Assembly: GCA_945877525.1 (NCBI GenBank)
Contig: CAMDVP010000045.1
Coordinates: 1 to 15,499 of the forward strand
Origin: an uncultured Clostridia bacterium
GTDB lineage: Bacteria > Bacillota > Clostridia > Christensenellales > Aristaeellaceae
Direction: 5' to 3'
DNA: 15,499 nt
Below, piece by piece: positions 1-7,889 of the stretch (the first letter of the stretch is position 1; each line of letters starts with the position of its first letter). The position numbers and the translations under genes were made by a program. The notes under the pieces were generated by a model, which was not told the origin of the DNA, did no database searches, and saw only the letters and a program-made list of their open reading frames with translations.

Positions 1-215
1 TGCGCCGGCTGCCCGTCATCCGTTTCGGCATCCCGGGAAATGGCAAAGGAACGGTTAGCCATCGCGCTCACCGGTATGCCCGTAAACTGTTCTGAACGCA
101 CCCTGCTGTCAACCGTTTGCGAACCCTGTTCCACGGCATATGTCGGCTGCTCGTCAACCGTCGTTTCCGCATCATGGGATATCCCGTAGCGATTCTTGTG
201 ATCCTGCAATGCCAT
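1..215 (-). CDS. Partial gene, N-terminus of an unknown repeat-containing protein (runs off left edge)
   Basis: A reading frame with no stop runs on the minus strand to base 1, so only the N-terminal 70-85 residues are visible. I prefer the ATG at 215 because AAGGAAGG lies 11 bases upstream (227-234). An in-frame ATG at 257 (14 residues longer) has no visible ribosome site. Counting from the 257 start, NRYGISHDAET (residues 22-32) recurs as NRSFAISRDAET (68-79), and both copies continue to a QP pair, so the protein seems built of imperfect repeats of about 46-47 residues. No signal peptide or membrane helix is visible, and the segment is polar and rich in Asp, Glu, Thr and Gln, which suggests a cytosolic, flexible N-terminus. 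It lies about 130-170 bp downstream of the VWA-FHA gene on the same strand and may be part of its operon. I do not recognise the family. Confidence 0.55.
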   Translation of the reverse strand, partial: MALQDHKNRYGISHDAETTVDEQPTYAVEQGSQTVDSRVRSEQFTGIPVSAMANRSFAISRDAETDDGQPA

Positions 216-385
216 TGGTTCATATTCCTTCCTTGGCGTTGGAGTGTGTTTCTCCATAGGGTCAGGAGCAGCTTTGAGCAGATTTTTTCCCGCTATGCTT
301 CATGAAAACGGATGGTTGGCGTGATATTGCAGACATGCGGGGGAGAAAGCTGCTAAATGCTGCCAGACCCATGAATCAACTCGCG
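216..385. other. Gap between the VWA-FHA gene and the left-edge gene; no clear signal
   Basis: I found no hairpin with a T-run and no convincing promoter on the minus strand. The best -35-like element (TTGATT) has only TTAGCA at the right distance. Read-through from the VWA-FHA gene into the left-edge gene is therefore possible. If the left-edge gene starts at 257, the gap shrinks to 258-385. Confidence 0.4.
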
Positions 386-3253
386 TCAGTTCTGATTGAT
401 CTTAACGCCGCAATGGCCCAGGCGCAGCTCTGCGCCTGCATGCAGCGGCACCTTGGTCTTGTGAATCATCTGATTATCCACCATCGTGCCGCCCTTGGAG
501 GTATCCGTGTAATACAGCTGCCCCGCCTCATACACAAAACTGCCATGCTCACGGGAAATGCTGGTATCTTCCGGATCCATCAGGATGTCCGCCTGTACGC
601 TGCGGCCGATCATCAGTACGCGCCCCTCTTCCACATCGAAACTCTTGAACGCGTTCACACCGCGGCTGTCGGTTATCATCATGGTAAGATGCCAGCTGCC
701 GGTGTTCACCGTCGTCGGGGCGTCTGCGCCAATCACATTCAGGGCGTCGCTGTTCAGGTCCGCCGTCGGAGCGTCAGATCCCACTGCCAGACCTCCGCTG
801 ATGACAGGCGGCAGGTCATGGGTTTCATCAGCCTTCTTTTTTCTGCCGGATATGACCGCCACCACGATGATCACAATCATGACCACCACCAGCAGCAGCC
901 CGAAGGCCACAAGAATCCACATGGGAATCGTCCGGCTGGCAATTTCTGTATTGCTTGTCAGCAGCTTGCGAATGCGCTCCAGGAAGTCCAGCTTTGTATT
1001 CTTGACTTTGGACGAAAGCACCAGCTGCTGTTCTTCCCAGCTGATTCCCTCTTCGCCGTCCACCATGCCGTTCACGCTCAGGAACCGCTCCCAAGCCTGC
1101 TGTGTCTTGTCGTCATAAGCGCCGGGGATAAACGCGCCGTCAATATCGTCGTAATAGCCCAGCTCCTTTAGCGCCAGCTGCAGGGCGCAGACCTGCTCCC
1201 GGGCTGCATCGCTGATGGCTCGGTCAACGCCGTCGCCCTGGTAGATGGTCACCGGCGTATCGGACGCAGGCACGGCTGCGTCGCTCATCAGGATGTTCCA
1301 GGCCGCGACCGTCATCACGCCCTCGCTGTTCTGCAGGCCGTTGCGCAGGCAGAAGCTGCGAATCGCCAGGGCCATATTGTTTGCGTCGAAGTTGGCGTTC
1401 TCGTTCAGGTAGCCCAGCTCCACCAGCTTTTCGCGGGCGCTCATGGCCAGTTCACCGGTCAGCTCGCTAAGGTAGAATTTCACGTTCGGGTCAGGTGTTG
1501 CCGTTGCCTGCGGCTTTGCCTTGCCGGACTTGAGGAAGTTGAACGCCTCCTCCGTGATGCCCTGTTGCTCGCTGGGGCGATGCAGCTGGTTATCCTCACA
1601 GAAACGGACAACTGCGCTCTCGGTTGCATCGCTATATGTGCTGCCGCCTTCGCCGTCGTAGTAGTACAGCTCCGCCAGCAGACGGTTCAGCTCAATTACC
1701 TGGCCCTTGCTTCCCACATCATAGCCAATATAGCAGGGGTAGGGATCTGCCGTAGGAGCAAGGGTCGGCGCCACCGTGGGCGCGGGGATCACCTTGTCGG
1801 AGAAGAGCAGGTCAAAGGCTTCCTTGGTCAAGCCGCCATTGACGGGCTTGTCCTTCAAGCCGTTCTGTTTGTAGAAACGCTGCACGGCCGCCTCCGTGGC
1901 ATCCGAATAGACGCTGCTGTCGCGCAGGCTTTCATCCGTCAGGTAATAGGTGTCCAGCAGGCGGTTGTTCAGCTGCTGGGTGAGGGTACGGCTTTCCGTA
2001 TTATAACCCACATAGGTCGGATCCTCGGTGGGCGCAGCGGTGGGAGGCACGGTGGGATTGGGTATGGCCGCCCCGCTCTTGAGCAGCAGGAATGCTTCTT
2101 CCGTCATACCGCCTCGGGAAGGCTTGTCCGTCAGGCCGTTCACCGTGTAGAACTGCTGAACCGCTGCCTCCGTCTCATCCGTGTAGGTGCTGGTAATGCT
2201 GCCGGTGTAGTAGTACATCTCGCTCAGCAGGGTGTGCAGTTCCTGGATTTCCCCCTTGTTCAGTGTATCGTAGCCGATATACACAGGATCCTTGGTCGGC
2301 TCGGGGGTAATGACGGGTGTTTCCGTGGGCTGAGGCGTATAGGTAGGGATGCCGCTCATTGCCAGATTCAGCTGGCTGCTGCGGGCCAGCACATTGCCGC
2401 CCTGGTAGCCAATAGCCAGTATCTGGTCCTTCGCTTCCAACGCGCGCACTTCCGCTGGCAGCAGCAACTCAGACATGTAGACATGCCGGGAAATCCGTGT
2501 GGCGTTATCCACGGCGGTCTTGTAATTTTCTGCGTTAACCACGCCTGAGCCGTTGGGTGTGATGGTATTGCCCAGCGTGATCAGATCGCTGCTGGAATTC
2601 TGCTTGCTCAGGATCATTACGTTCAGGGGCAGATACATGCCCTGGAAGCGCTGGATCAGATTCTCAGCAGTCATGGTGGAACCACGCTCGTTGCCGTCCG
2701 TGATGACGATGATCACATGCTGCACAGATTCGGTATCCTGCACCGCCATCGTCACAGCTTCGTTGATACCGTCCAGCATGCGGGAGTTCAGATTCTGCTT
2801 GTTGCCCTCGAAGCGGCTCTGATACAGTGCCAATGCCTCTGCCGCGTACACATAGTCCGAGGAAGTGATATCGCCCGCCACCCTCACGAAGGCTACCCGG
2901 TCGTTGGCAGCCATGTTTGCCGCGGCGTAGGCAATAACGCTCTCCACGCTGGTGTTGACGCTGTTATAGAACCTGGTGTCGTCTACAACGAAAATGTAGC
3001 TGACACCGTAGGCATTGTTCGGCTGGGAGACTTCCTGCAGATCCATGTTGCCCAGCTTGTAGGACAGCAGATTACTTACCTTTTGATCCGTAACGTACCA
3101 CACGTTCAGATGGTCGTTGTTTTGCTGCGTACGCGTAATCTGCCAGGCATAGACCGTCGCCGGTGCCTGCGTCTGCTCCGCTGCTGCCGGAAGCAGGCTC
3201 AGCATCAGCATTGCGCACAGTATCAGGCTTATCAGCCGTTTCAAACCACTCAT
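386..3253 (-). CDS. Secreted VWA / peptidoglycan-binding-like repeat protein with membrane helix and cytoplasmic FHA domain
   Basis: 955 residues. Order: signal peptide (1-25, KR then a Leu-rich core, LLPAAAEQ); VWA domain (about 85-260) with ITDG at D186 but a degenerate metal site (DDT at 91-93, F95 in place of the second Ser); five repeats resembling PG_binding_1 (about 325-395, 412-486, 506-576, 591-657, 671-748; typical pattern YSDATEAAVQRFYKQNGL), the first three joined by Pro-Thr linkers; membrane helix 778-802 followed by GRKKK; and a C-terminal FHA domain (about 870-950) with IGRS (882-885) and SREH (S900-H903). Topology is therefore outside N-terminus, inside FHA, a phosphothreonine-binding module. 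The likely role is to read phosphorylation by the neighbouring kinase while touching the wall. The start at 3253 is chosen because GGAGG lies 9 bases upstream and the signal peptide begins there. An in-frame ATG at 3295 would overlap the kinase gene and bury the signal peptide. Confidence 0.9.
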   Translation of the reverse strand: MSGLKRLISLILCAMLMLSLLPAAAEQTQAPATVYAWQITRTQQNNDHLNVWYVTDQKVSNLLSYKLGNMDLQEVSQPNNAYGVSYIFVVDDTRFYNSVNTSVESVIAYAAANMAANDRVAFVRVAGDITSSDYVYAAEALALYQSRFEGNKQNLNSRMLDGINEAVTMAVQDTESVQHVIIVITDGNERGSTMTAENLIQRFQGMYLPLNVMILSKQNSSSDLITLGNTITPNGSGVVNAENYKTAVDNATRISRHVYMSELLLPAEVRALEAKDQILAIGYQGGNVLARSSQLNLAMSGIPTYTPQPTETPVITPEPTKDPVYIGYDTLNKGEIQELHTLLSEMYYYTGSITSTYTDETEAAVQQFYTVNGLTDKPSRGGMTEEAFLLLKSGAAIPNPTVPPTAAPTEDPTYVGYNTESRTLTQQLNNRLLDTYYLTDESLRDSSVYSDATEAAVQRFYKQNGLKDKPVNGGLTKEAFDLLFSDKVIPAPTVAPTLAPTADPYPCYIGYDVGSKGQVIELNRLLAELYYYDGEGGSTYSDATESAVVRFCEDNQLHRPSEQQGITEEAFNFLKSGKAKPQATATPDPNVKFYLSELTGELAMSAREKLVELGYLNENANFDANNMALAIRSFCLRNGLQNSEGVMTVAAWNILMSDAAVPASDTPVTIYQGDGVDRAISDAAREQVCALQLALKELGYYDDIDGAFIPGAYDDKTQQAWERFLSVNGMVDGEEGISWEEQQLVLSSKVKNTKLDFLERIRKLLTSNTEIASRTIPMWILVAFGLLLVVVMIVIIVVAVISGRKKKADETHDLPPVISGGLAVGSDAPTADLNSDALNVIGADAPTTVNTGSWHLTMMITDSRGVNAFKSFDVEEGRVLMIGRSVQADILMDPEDTSISREHGSFVYEAGQLYYTDTSKGGTMVDNQMIHKTKVPLHAGAELRLGHCGVKINQN
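1010..2281 (-). repeat. Five peptidoglycan-binding-like protein repeats in the VWA-FHA gene
   Basis: About 65-78 residues each, with aromatic GYD/GYN openings in the first three, an LxxLLxxLYY helix, an acidic TEAAVQRF helix, an NGL turn and an xGGxTxEAFxLL end. The first three are clearly the most alike and are spaced by Pro-Thr linkers; the last two are more divergent. The pattern matches the general shape of PG_binding_1 domains (two or three helices, NGL turn), but this is family recognition by eye. Confidence 0.65.
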
Positions 3254-3262
3254 TTGTATCTT

Positions 3263-3267
3263 CCTCC
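3263..3267 (-). promoter_or_regulatory. Ribosome binding site that fixes the VWA-FHA start
   Basis: GGAGG on the minus strand lies 9 bases before the ATG at 3253. The upstream in-frame ATG at 3295 lies inside the kinase gene and lacks a comparable site. Confidence 0.8.
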
Positions 3268-3282
3268 AGCCATGATTGTGTC

Positions 3283-6200
3283 TCAATTTGTCCACTCCGG
3301 GGTATAGCGATCTGTCAGCTGCTTGAGCTTGGTGATTTTCTCTGCATTGGAGTCGATAGTCAGCCCAATGGGGCCGAAGGTGCAGCGTTCATTACCCGCA
3401 AAGGAAATTTCCGCCCACCAGGCGCCGTCGCTGAGCATTTCCTTCTTCTCAAACTGGAACAGCAGCACAAATCCGCTGCTTCCCGTTGAGATGTCAAAGC
3501 CCGCCAGTCCGCTGAGTACGTTCCCGTCCACATTGCGGGCAAACAGGTTGCGCTTGTTTTGCAGGGTGATCGTCTTGGTGCAGACGCTGTCCGTCATGGC
3601 CCTATCCGAGTAGATGGTCAGTTCAGCCCGTTCCAGCCCCTGTAGCATTTCATCCGCATAGTAATAGCCGGTGAACCAGATGCTCGCGGGATGGAACACA
3701 TTCTCCCGCTCGTCAATGCCGCACGCCCAGCCCTCCAGGGTGCTGGAGGCGCTCATGGCCTGCTGCTGGCTATCCGCAGCATAGCTGATGGTTACCTGAT
3801 CCAGCTCCTGCGCGATGCCGTTCACGTCTGCCACCAGCCTCAACGTGTAGCTTTCGCCGCCCGTCAGGCTGCTCTTGTCAAACTCGCGTTTGGATACCCG
3901 CCAACCCTTGTCGGCCTGTGCGCTGCTCAGGGCGCTGTTTTCCATCACCTTGACCAGCTGATCGGATGTCATTCTGTCATCGTTGAAGATCTGGCTAACT
4001 ACCTGCCCCTGTACGTTGACAACCTCTACGCGCACGTTGCTAACATTTGCTGCTTCGCCGCTCACAACGTCCGCCAGCACGCTGATGACACTGTCGCTTT
4101 CATACTCGGCGCCCTGCTCCGGGCGGCTAATCACGCCGTATACACGGTTGCGCTCCACCTGAACCGGCACGGTAACTGCTTCGGACACATTGCCATAGGC
4201 GTCTGCCAAACGAATGCTCAGGCTGTCCTGCTGCACCAGTTGGCTCACATCCAGTATCACATATCCGCGTCCGTCGCCATCCCACTGCCAGGCACTATCG
4301 TTGAGGCTGACGCCACCATAGCGCTCTGTCTGCACAGTCAACGTGGTTGTACTGGAGAATACGTTCATTCCCTCCACAGATGCTGGCGCTATGTAATAGT
4401 CCGCCTGATAGAGCCAACTGACTGACACGCCCTTACCGTCCTGATAGGTCACCGTGACGATGCTGATGACGCCGTCCCGGTCGGGCAGCTGCACGCTGGC
4501 CTGCCATTGTCCGCTGTCGTCCGACTGGACGGTGCTTTCAGCCTCCACCGTGCCGTCCTCCGCCTGAAGGGTTAACCGCAGGGTCTTGTTTTTCGCTGCC
4601 GTGCCCTTTAGCTCTGCCATGGGCGACGAGGGACCGTACATGATGCTCTGTCCTGGGGATATGCCCTCGGCCACGATCGGATCTCGGGGCAGAGTCGCGA
4701 CCGTCATGCTGACCGTCTGCGTGTTGCCATAGCCATCCGTCTCCAGCAACTGAATGACGCTGCCGCCCGTCAAGCGCAGCTCGGAAATGGTGAAGCTGCC
4801 GTCATTGGACACGCCAGTCTTGCCAAGCAGCGTTCCATCCATCGTTCTGCATTCGATGCTTGCGCCTGGCTCTGCCGTACCGGAGATGGATGTCATCTCA
4901 TCGTCAATCTGGGACTGGCTGAGCATGATGGGCTCCGCATAGCGGTCAATGCCCAGCAACAGCGGTGCCTCTGCCGTAACTGACTGCTGCGCGGCATAGC
5001 GCACATTCAGCCGGATTTCCGTCAGACTGTTGCCCTGGGTCAGCTCGCTTACATTAAGCATGTAGTTCCATCGGCCGTCCGCAGCGGCTTGCGTCTGCCG
5101 ACTCCACTGCATATCAACCGCGTATATCTCCAGCGTCTGTCCTGCCACGGCCTCGCCAATTACCGTAATGGTATTGCTCACGCCAACCGTCAGGTTTGTC
5201 GCGCTCTCGCCGTAGAAGCCGATGGTCGGCCTATCCAGCATGGGGTTCTCCACCGTCAGCATCAGCGTTTCTGCCGCCGTTACATCCGGCTGATTCACAT
5301 ATCTCAGCCCGATTTCCATGCTGACTGTTTCGCCAATGCCTACGCCGCTGTCGCTCAGCGTCACCTCGTAGCGCCATTCGCCGCTGTCATCGGCAGTAAC
5401 CACTGCGCTGGTCTCGCCAATGGTCAGCGTCATGCGCTGCTCCGGCTCGCCCGTTCCGATGAGCACCGTCGTTTCACTGATGGTCAGGGTTTGAGCCTTG
5501 CTGCCATCTGCAAAGCTCAAGGTTGGCGTCTGGTAGATAATGGGGATATCCACAGCTATGCGCAGGGTTTGCAGGGAGCGGTTTGTATCATCCGCCGCGT
5601 CTACAGCCTCAAGCTTAAAGGTGTGCGCCTGTCCCGGTTCGCAGCGGAAATCCGCAGCCGAAGCGTCCAGGTACCACGCGCCGTTCGCATCCGTTGTCAC
5701 CTGTGCCAGCAGCACATCGTCTGCCAGGATGTTCATCTGCGCGCCGGCGGCCCCCGTACCATGCAACTTCAGCGCAGCATCCGCACTTTCCAAGCGGATG
5801 AAGCTCTGCTCTGTTCCCTCGATGGCAATCGTCGGCGGAACGCGAATATCATCCTGGGCGATATTGGCCACCAGTCGCAGCTGCTGCGCCGCCTGACCAT
5901 CCGCCGCATCGGGGTACGACGCGGTCACTGCGTATTCCGTTACTTCGCCAATCTGTGCGCCAAGCTGCGCCGCCGGAAGCGCATAGTACCAGCGTCCGCC
6001 GGCATCTGCCGCGGTAGGATAATATGTCTTGTCGCCCACCTGCAGCACGATGCTTTCCCCCGGCGTCGCTTCGCCGGCAAAGACAATCTGATCCTCGTTG
6101 GAGGTCACCAGCAGCTCCTGTGCCGCTGTGCCTTCAAAGCCCAGGATCAGCTCCTTCTGCGGAGCCCTGACCATCAGCTGCAGCGCGCTACCCGCGCCTA

Positions 6201-7860
6201 CGTCCACCACCTCATATCGAACCGACAGCTGATAGGTTTCCGTTTTACCGGGACGAACCACCCACTCAGAGGTGTCCAGCACAGCCGTCCACATGCCGTC
6301 AGAGGCCGTTGCATAGGCGGTGTCTATGCTTGCCTGGCCTGATTTGACCGATATCGCCAGACGCTGTCCGCTCTCTGCAGTGCCCGACAAGCGCACCGGC
6401 TCGCCCAGGCTGACCTGCATATTGCTCGCCGTGGAATCTGCAAATTGTAATGTCAGCTGCGCAAACTGACGGTTGACCTCAAGCACCAGATCATTCTCTG
6501 CCGGCGGCTCGTCAGGATTGGCATAAGCGATGCTGACCTTGTAGCGCTTGGTTTGATTGGCGGGCGTTTGCAGCTCGGAGGACTGGAAGGAGCAGCGCCA
6601 CCGGCCGTCTGCCTCTGCCGTGACCTCCTGGGAGATCAGCATCTCCGTGCCGGACATAGCGCTGACAGACAGCACCAGCTTTTCGCCCGCCTCTGCCGTG
6701 CCGGTCAGCGATACTGTACTGTCGCCCGTCAGGGTCTTGGTATTGCCCTTTACCTGATCGGTGGTCGCATAGGTCAGGGTCGGTGCGGCAAAACGATTTG
6801 TATCCTGTGGCATCAGCAGAAACACGCCTACAAACAGACAGATGATCACCGCCAGCGTGCCCAGGGCCAGTTGAATGGGGGAGGGCTTTTTCTTGTCGCC
6901 CACCAGCCTGCGCAGACGCTGCGCCATTTCTGCAGCGGACTGCGTGCGCTTCGCTGGATCAGGATCGGTCGCCTCCATCAGAATCCTGTCCAGCTCCACC
7001 GGAATGGTGGGGTCGTTGACCACCGTGCGTAAGGATGGCAACATCTGCCCGTTCAGGTTTTTGTCCACGTTGCCTGCGATCATCTTGAACAGCACGACCG
7101 CCATGGCATAAACGTCGCTGTATGCGCCCTGCTTCTGCCGGTTGATCTGTTCCAGGGGCGTGTAGGCGGGCTTCTTGGAGGATTTCAACTTCTCAGGATG
7201 GTTCTGGGCATCATCCAGCAGCTCCGCGCTGCCAAAGTCAATCAGGCAGGTCTCTTTGCCCCCAAGTATAAAAATGTTGTTGCAGCTGATGTCGCGATGA
7301 AGCAGGTTATTCCTGTGCAGTTCATGCAGCGCCGATAGAATTTCAATCGCCAGTGGCACCGCCTCCTGCCACTTGAACGGGCGATTGATAACGTCTCGCA
7401 TATAGTCGTCAATCGTTTTGCCGTCCAGGTACTCCATCAGGATGTAGGAGGTGCCGTTTTCGTCAAACTGGTCGAAGATGGACACCACATGCTTAATGTG
7501 CGCATCGCTGGCGCGGCTCATCATCCGCGCCTCATGAAGGAAGTTCATCCTGTTCTTGCGAACCGTTTCCTCCATCTCCGGCGTGACAATCAGATGATTA
7601 TCCATGCCGCGCTCGCAGCCCGTGGGATAGTATTCCTTGATGGTTCGGATGGCGTGCAGGTGCCAGTCATAAGCAATATAGGTGATGCCAAAGCCGCCAT
7701 GGCCCAACGCACGCCCAACCTCAAAGCGATCGTCGTGAAGCCGCGTACCCGGCTTGAGATCGCGACGGTCTGTTGGATAATAGGGGATGGCATGATGGCA
7801 GTGCGGGCATACGCTTTCCTGGGCGTTCACCTCGCTCATGCAGCAATAGCATAATGCCAC
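3283..7860 (-). CDS. Membrane Ser/Thr protein kinase with N-terminal zinc ribbon and extracellular Ig-like repeats
   Basis: 1525 residues. Zinc ribbon: C4xxC7 and C18xxC21. Kinase domain about 46-320: Gly loop GHGGFG (53-58), ATP Lys K75 (TIKEYYP), helix-C Glu E110, HRD 188-190 with N195, DFG 208-210, PLEQ with E237 in place of APE, D249 and R305. All catalytic residues are present, so it should be active; the usual HRDxK Lys is Ser (HRDIS). GDKKK precedes one membrane helix (about 329-350), placing the kinase in the cytoplasm and the C-terminal ~1170 residues outside. The outer part has about eight Ig-like repeats of 92-106 residues (markers GTAEAG at 387, then 493, 596, 701, 802, 902, 994, 1086), then beta-rich regions. 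There are no PASTA domains. The GTG start at 7860 has AAAGGAG 10 bases upstream and keeps the first Cys pair. It follows the phosphatase by 29 bp. Confidence 0.95.
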   Translation of the reverse strand: MALCYCCMSEVNAQESVCPHCHHAIPYYPTDRRDLKPGTRLHDDRFEVGRALGHGGFGITYIAYDWHLHAIRTIKEYYPTGCERGMDNHLIVTPEMEETVRKNRMNFLHEARMMSRASDAHIKHVVSIFDQFDENGTSYILMEYLDGKTIDDYMRDVINRPFKWQEAVPLAIEILSALHELHRNNLLHRDISCNNIFILGGKETCLIDFGSAELLDDAQNHPEKLKSSKKPAYTPLEQINRQKQGAYSDVYAMAVVLFKMIAGNVDKNLNGQMLPSLRTVVNDPTIPVELDRILMEATDPDPAKRTQSAAEMAQRLRRLVGDKKKPSPIQLALGTLAVIICLFVGVFLLMPQDTNRFAAPTLTYATTDQVKGNTKTLTGDSTVSLTGTAEAGEKLVLSVSAMSGTEMLISQEVTAEADGRWRCSFQSSELQTPANQTKRYKVSIAYANPDEPPAENDLVLEVNRQFAQLTLQFADSTASNMQVSLGEPVRLSGTAESGQRLAISVKSGQASIDTAYATASDGMWTAVLDTSEWVVRPGKTETYQLSVRYEVVDVGAGSALQLMVRAPQKELILGFEGTAAQELLVTSNEDQIVFAGEATPGESIVLQVGDKTYYPTAADAGGRWYYALPAAQLGAQIGEVTEYAVTASYPDAADGQAAQQLRLVANIAQDDIRVPPTIAIEGTEQSFIRLESADAALKLHGTGAAGAQMNILADDVLLAQVTTDANGAWYLDASAADFRCEPGQAHTFKLEAVDAADDTNRSLQTLRIAVDIPIIYQTPTLSFADGSKAQTLTISETTVLIGTGEPEQRMTLTIGETSAVVTADDSGEWRYEVTLSDSGVGIGETVSMEIGLRYVNQPDVTAAETLMLTVENPMLDRPTIGFYGESATNLTVGVSNTITVIGEAVAGQTLEIYAVDMQWSRQTQAAADGRWNYMLNVSELTQGNSLTEIRLNVRYAAQQSVTAEAPLLLGIDRYAEPIMLSQSQIDDEMTSISGTAEPGASIECRTMDGTLLGKTGVSNDGSFTISELRLTGGSVIQLLETDGYGNTQTVSMTVATLPRDPIVAEGISPGQSIMYGPSSPMAELKGTAAKNKTLRLTLQAEDGTVEAESTVQSDDSGQWQASVQLPDRDGVISIVTVTYQDGKGVSVSWLYQADYYIAPASVEGMNVFSSTTTLTVQTERYGGVSLNDSAWQWDGDGRGYVILDVSQLVQQDSLSIRLADAYGNVSEAVTVPVQVERNRVYGVISRPEQGAEYESDSVISVLADVVSGEAANVSNVRVEVVNVQGQVVSQIFNDDRMTSDQLVKVMENSALSSAQADKGWRVSKREFDKSSLTGGESYTLRLVADVNGIAQELDQVTISYAADSQQQAMSASSTLEGWACGIDERENVFHPASIWFTGYYYADEMLQGLERAELTIYSDRAMTDSVCTKTITLQNKRNLFARNVDGNVLSGLAGFDISTGSSGFVLLFQFEKKEMLSDGAWWAEISFAGNERCTFGPIGLTIDSNAEKITKLKQLTDRYTPEWTN
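4381..6798 (-). repeat. Eight Ig-like repeats forming the extracellular part of the kinase
   Basis: The repeated pattern is a G(T/E)(A/G)xxG turn, a short strand, then DxxGxW about 25-35 residues later, and a tyrosine-corner-like strand (YQLSVRY, YAVTASY, FKLEAVD). This fits bacterial Ig-like domains. Spacing shortens from about 105 to 92 residues towards the C-terminus. The copies are diverged, so this is an old expansion rather than a recent duplication. Confidence 0.7.
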
Positions 7861-7870
7861 GGTCGGGTCT

Positions 7871-7877
7871 CTCCTTT
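7871..7877 (-). promoter_or_regulatory. Ribosome binding site for the GTG-started kinase
   Basis: AAAGGAG on the minus strand, 10 bases before the GTG at 7860. It supports GTG as the start and so retains the complete N-terminal zinc ribbon. Confidence 0.75.
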
Positions 7878-7889
7878 ATATTCAGATCA

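Noticed and set aside
386..3253. Assigning the VWA protein as TerY or the locus as a tellurite-resistance triad
   Set aside because: The VWA here is extracytoplasmic, fused to wall-binding-like repeats and an FHA domain, and no TerC/TerD-type genes are present. Only the general VWA/PP2C/kinase theme is shared.
3254..3295. Longer start for the VWA-FHA gene at 3295
   Set aside because: It would overlap the kinase stop, lacks a good ribosome site and would put 14 polar residues in front of a typical signal peptide. The ATG at 3253 has GGAGG 9 bases upstream.
5089..6342. A 417-codon plus-strand frame opposite the kinase gene; likewise 302-1171 and 1565-2548 opposite the VWA-FHA gene
   Set aside because: These mirror frames lie on the antisense strand of genes with clear domains, and their products are low-complexity with no family signature. 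The two checked for phase (5089 and 302) are codon-aligned with the sense gene.
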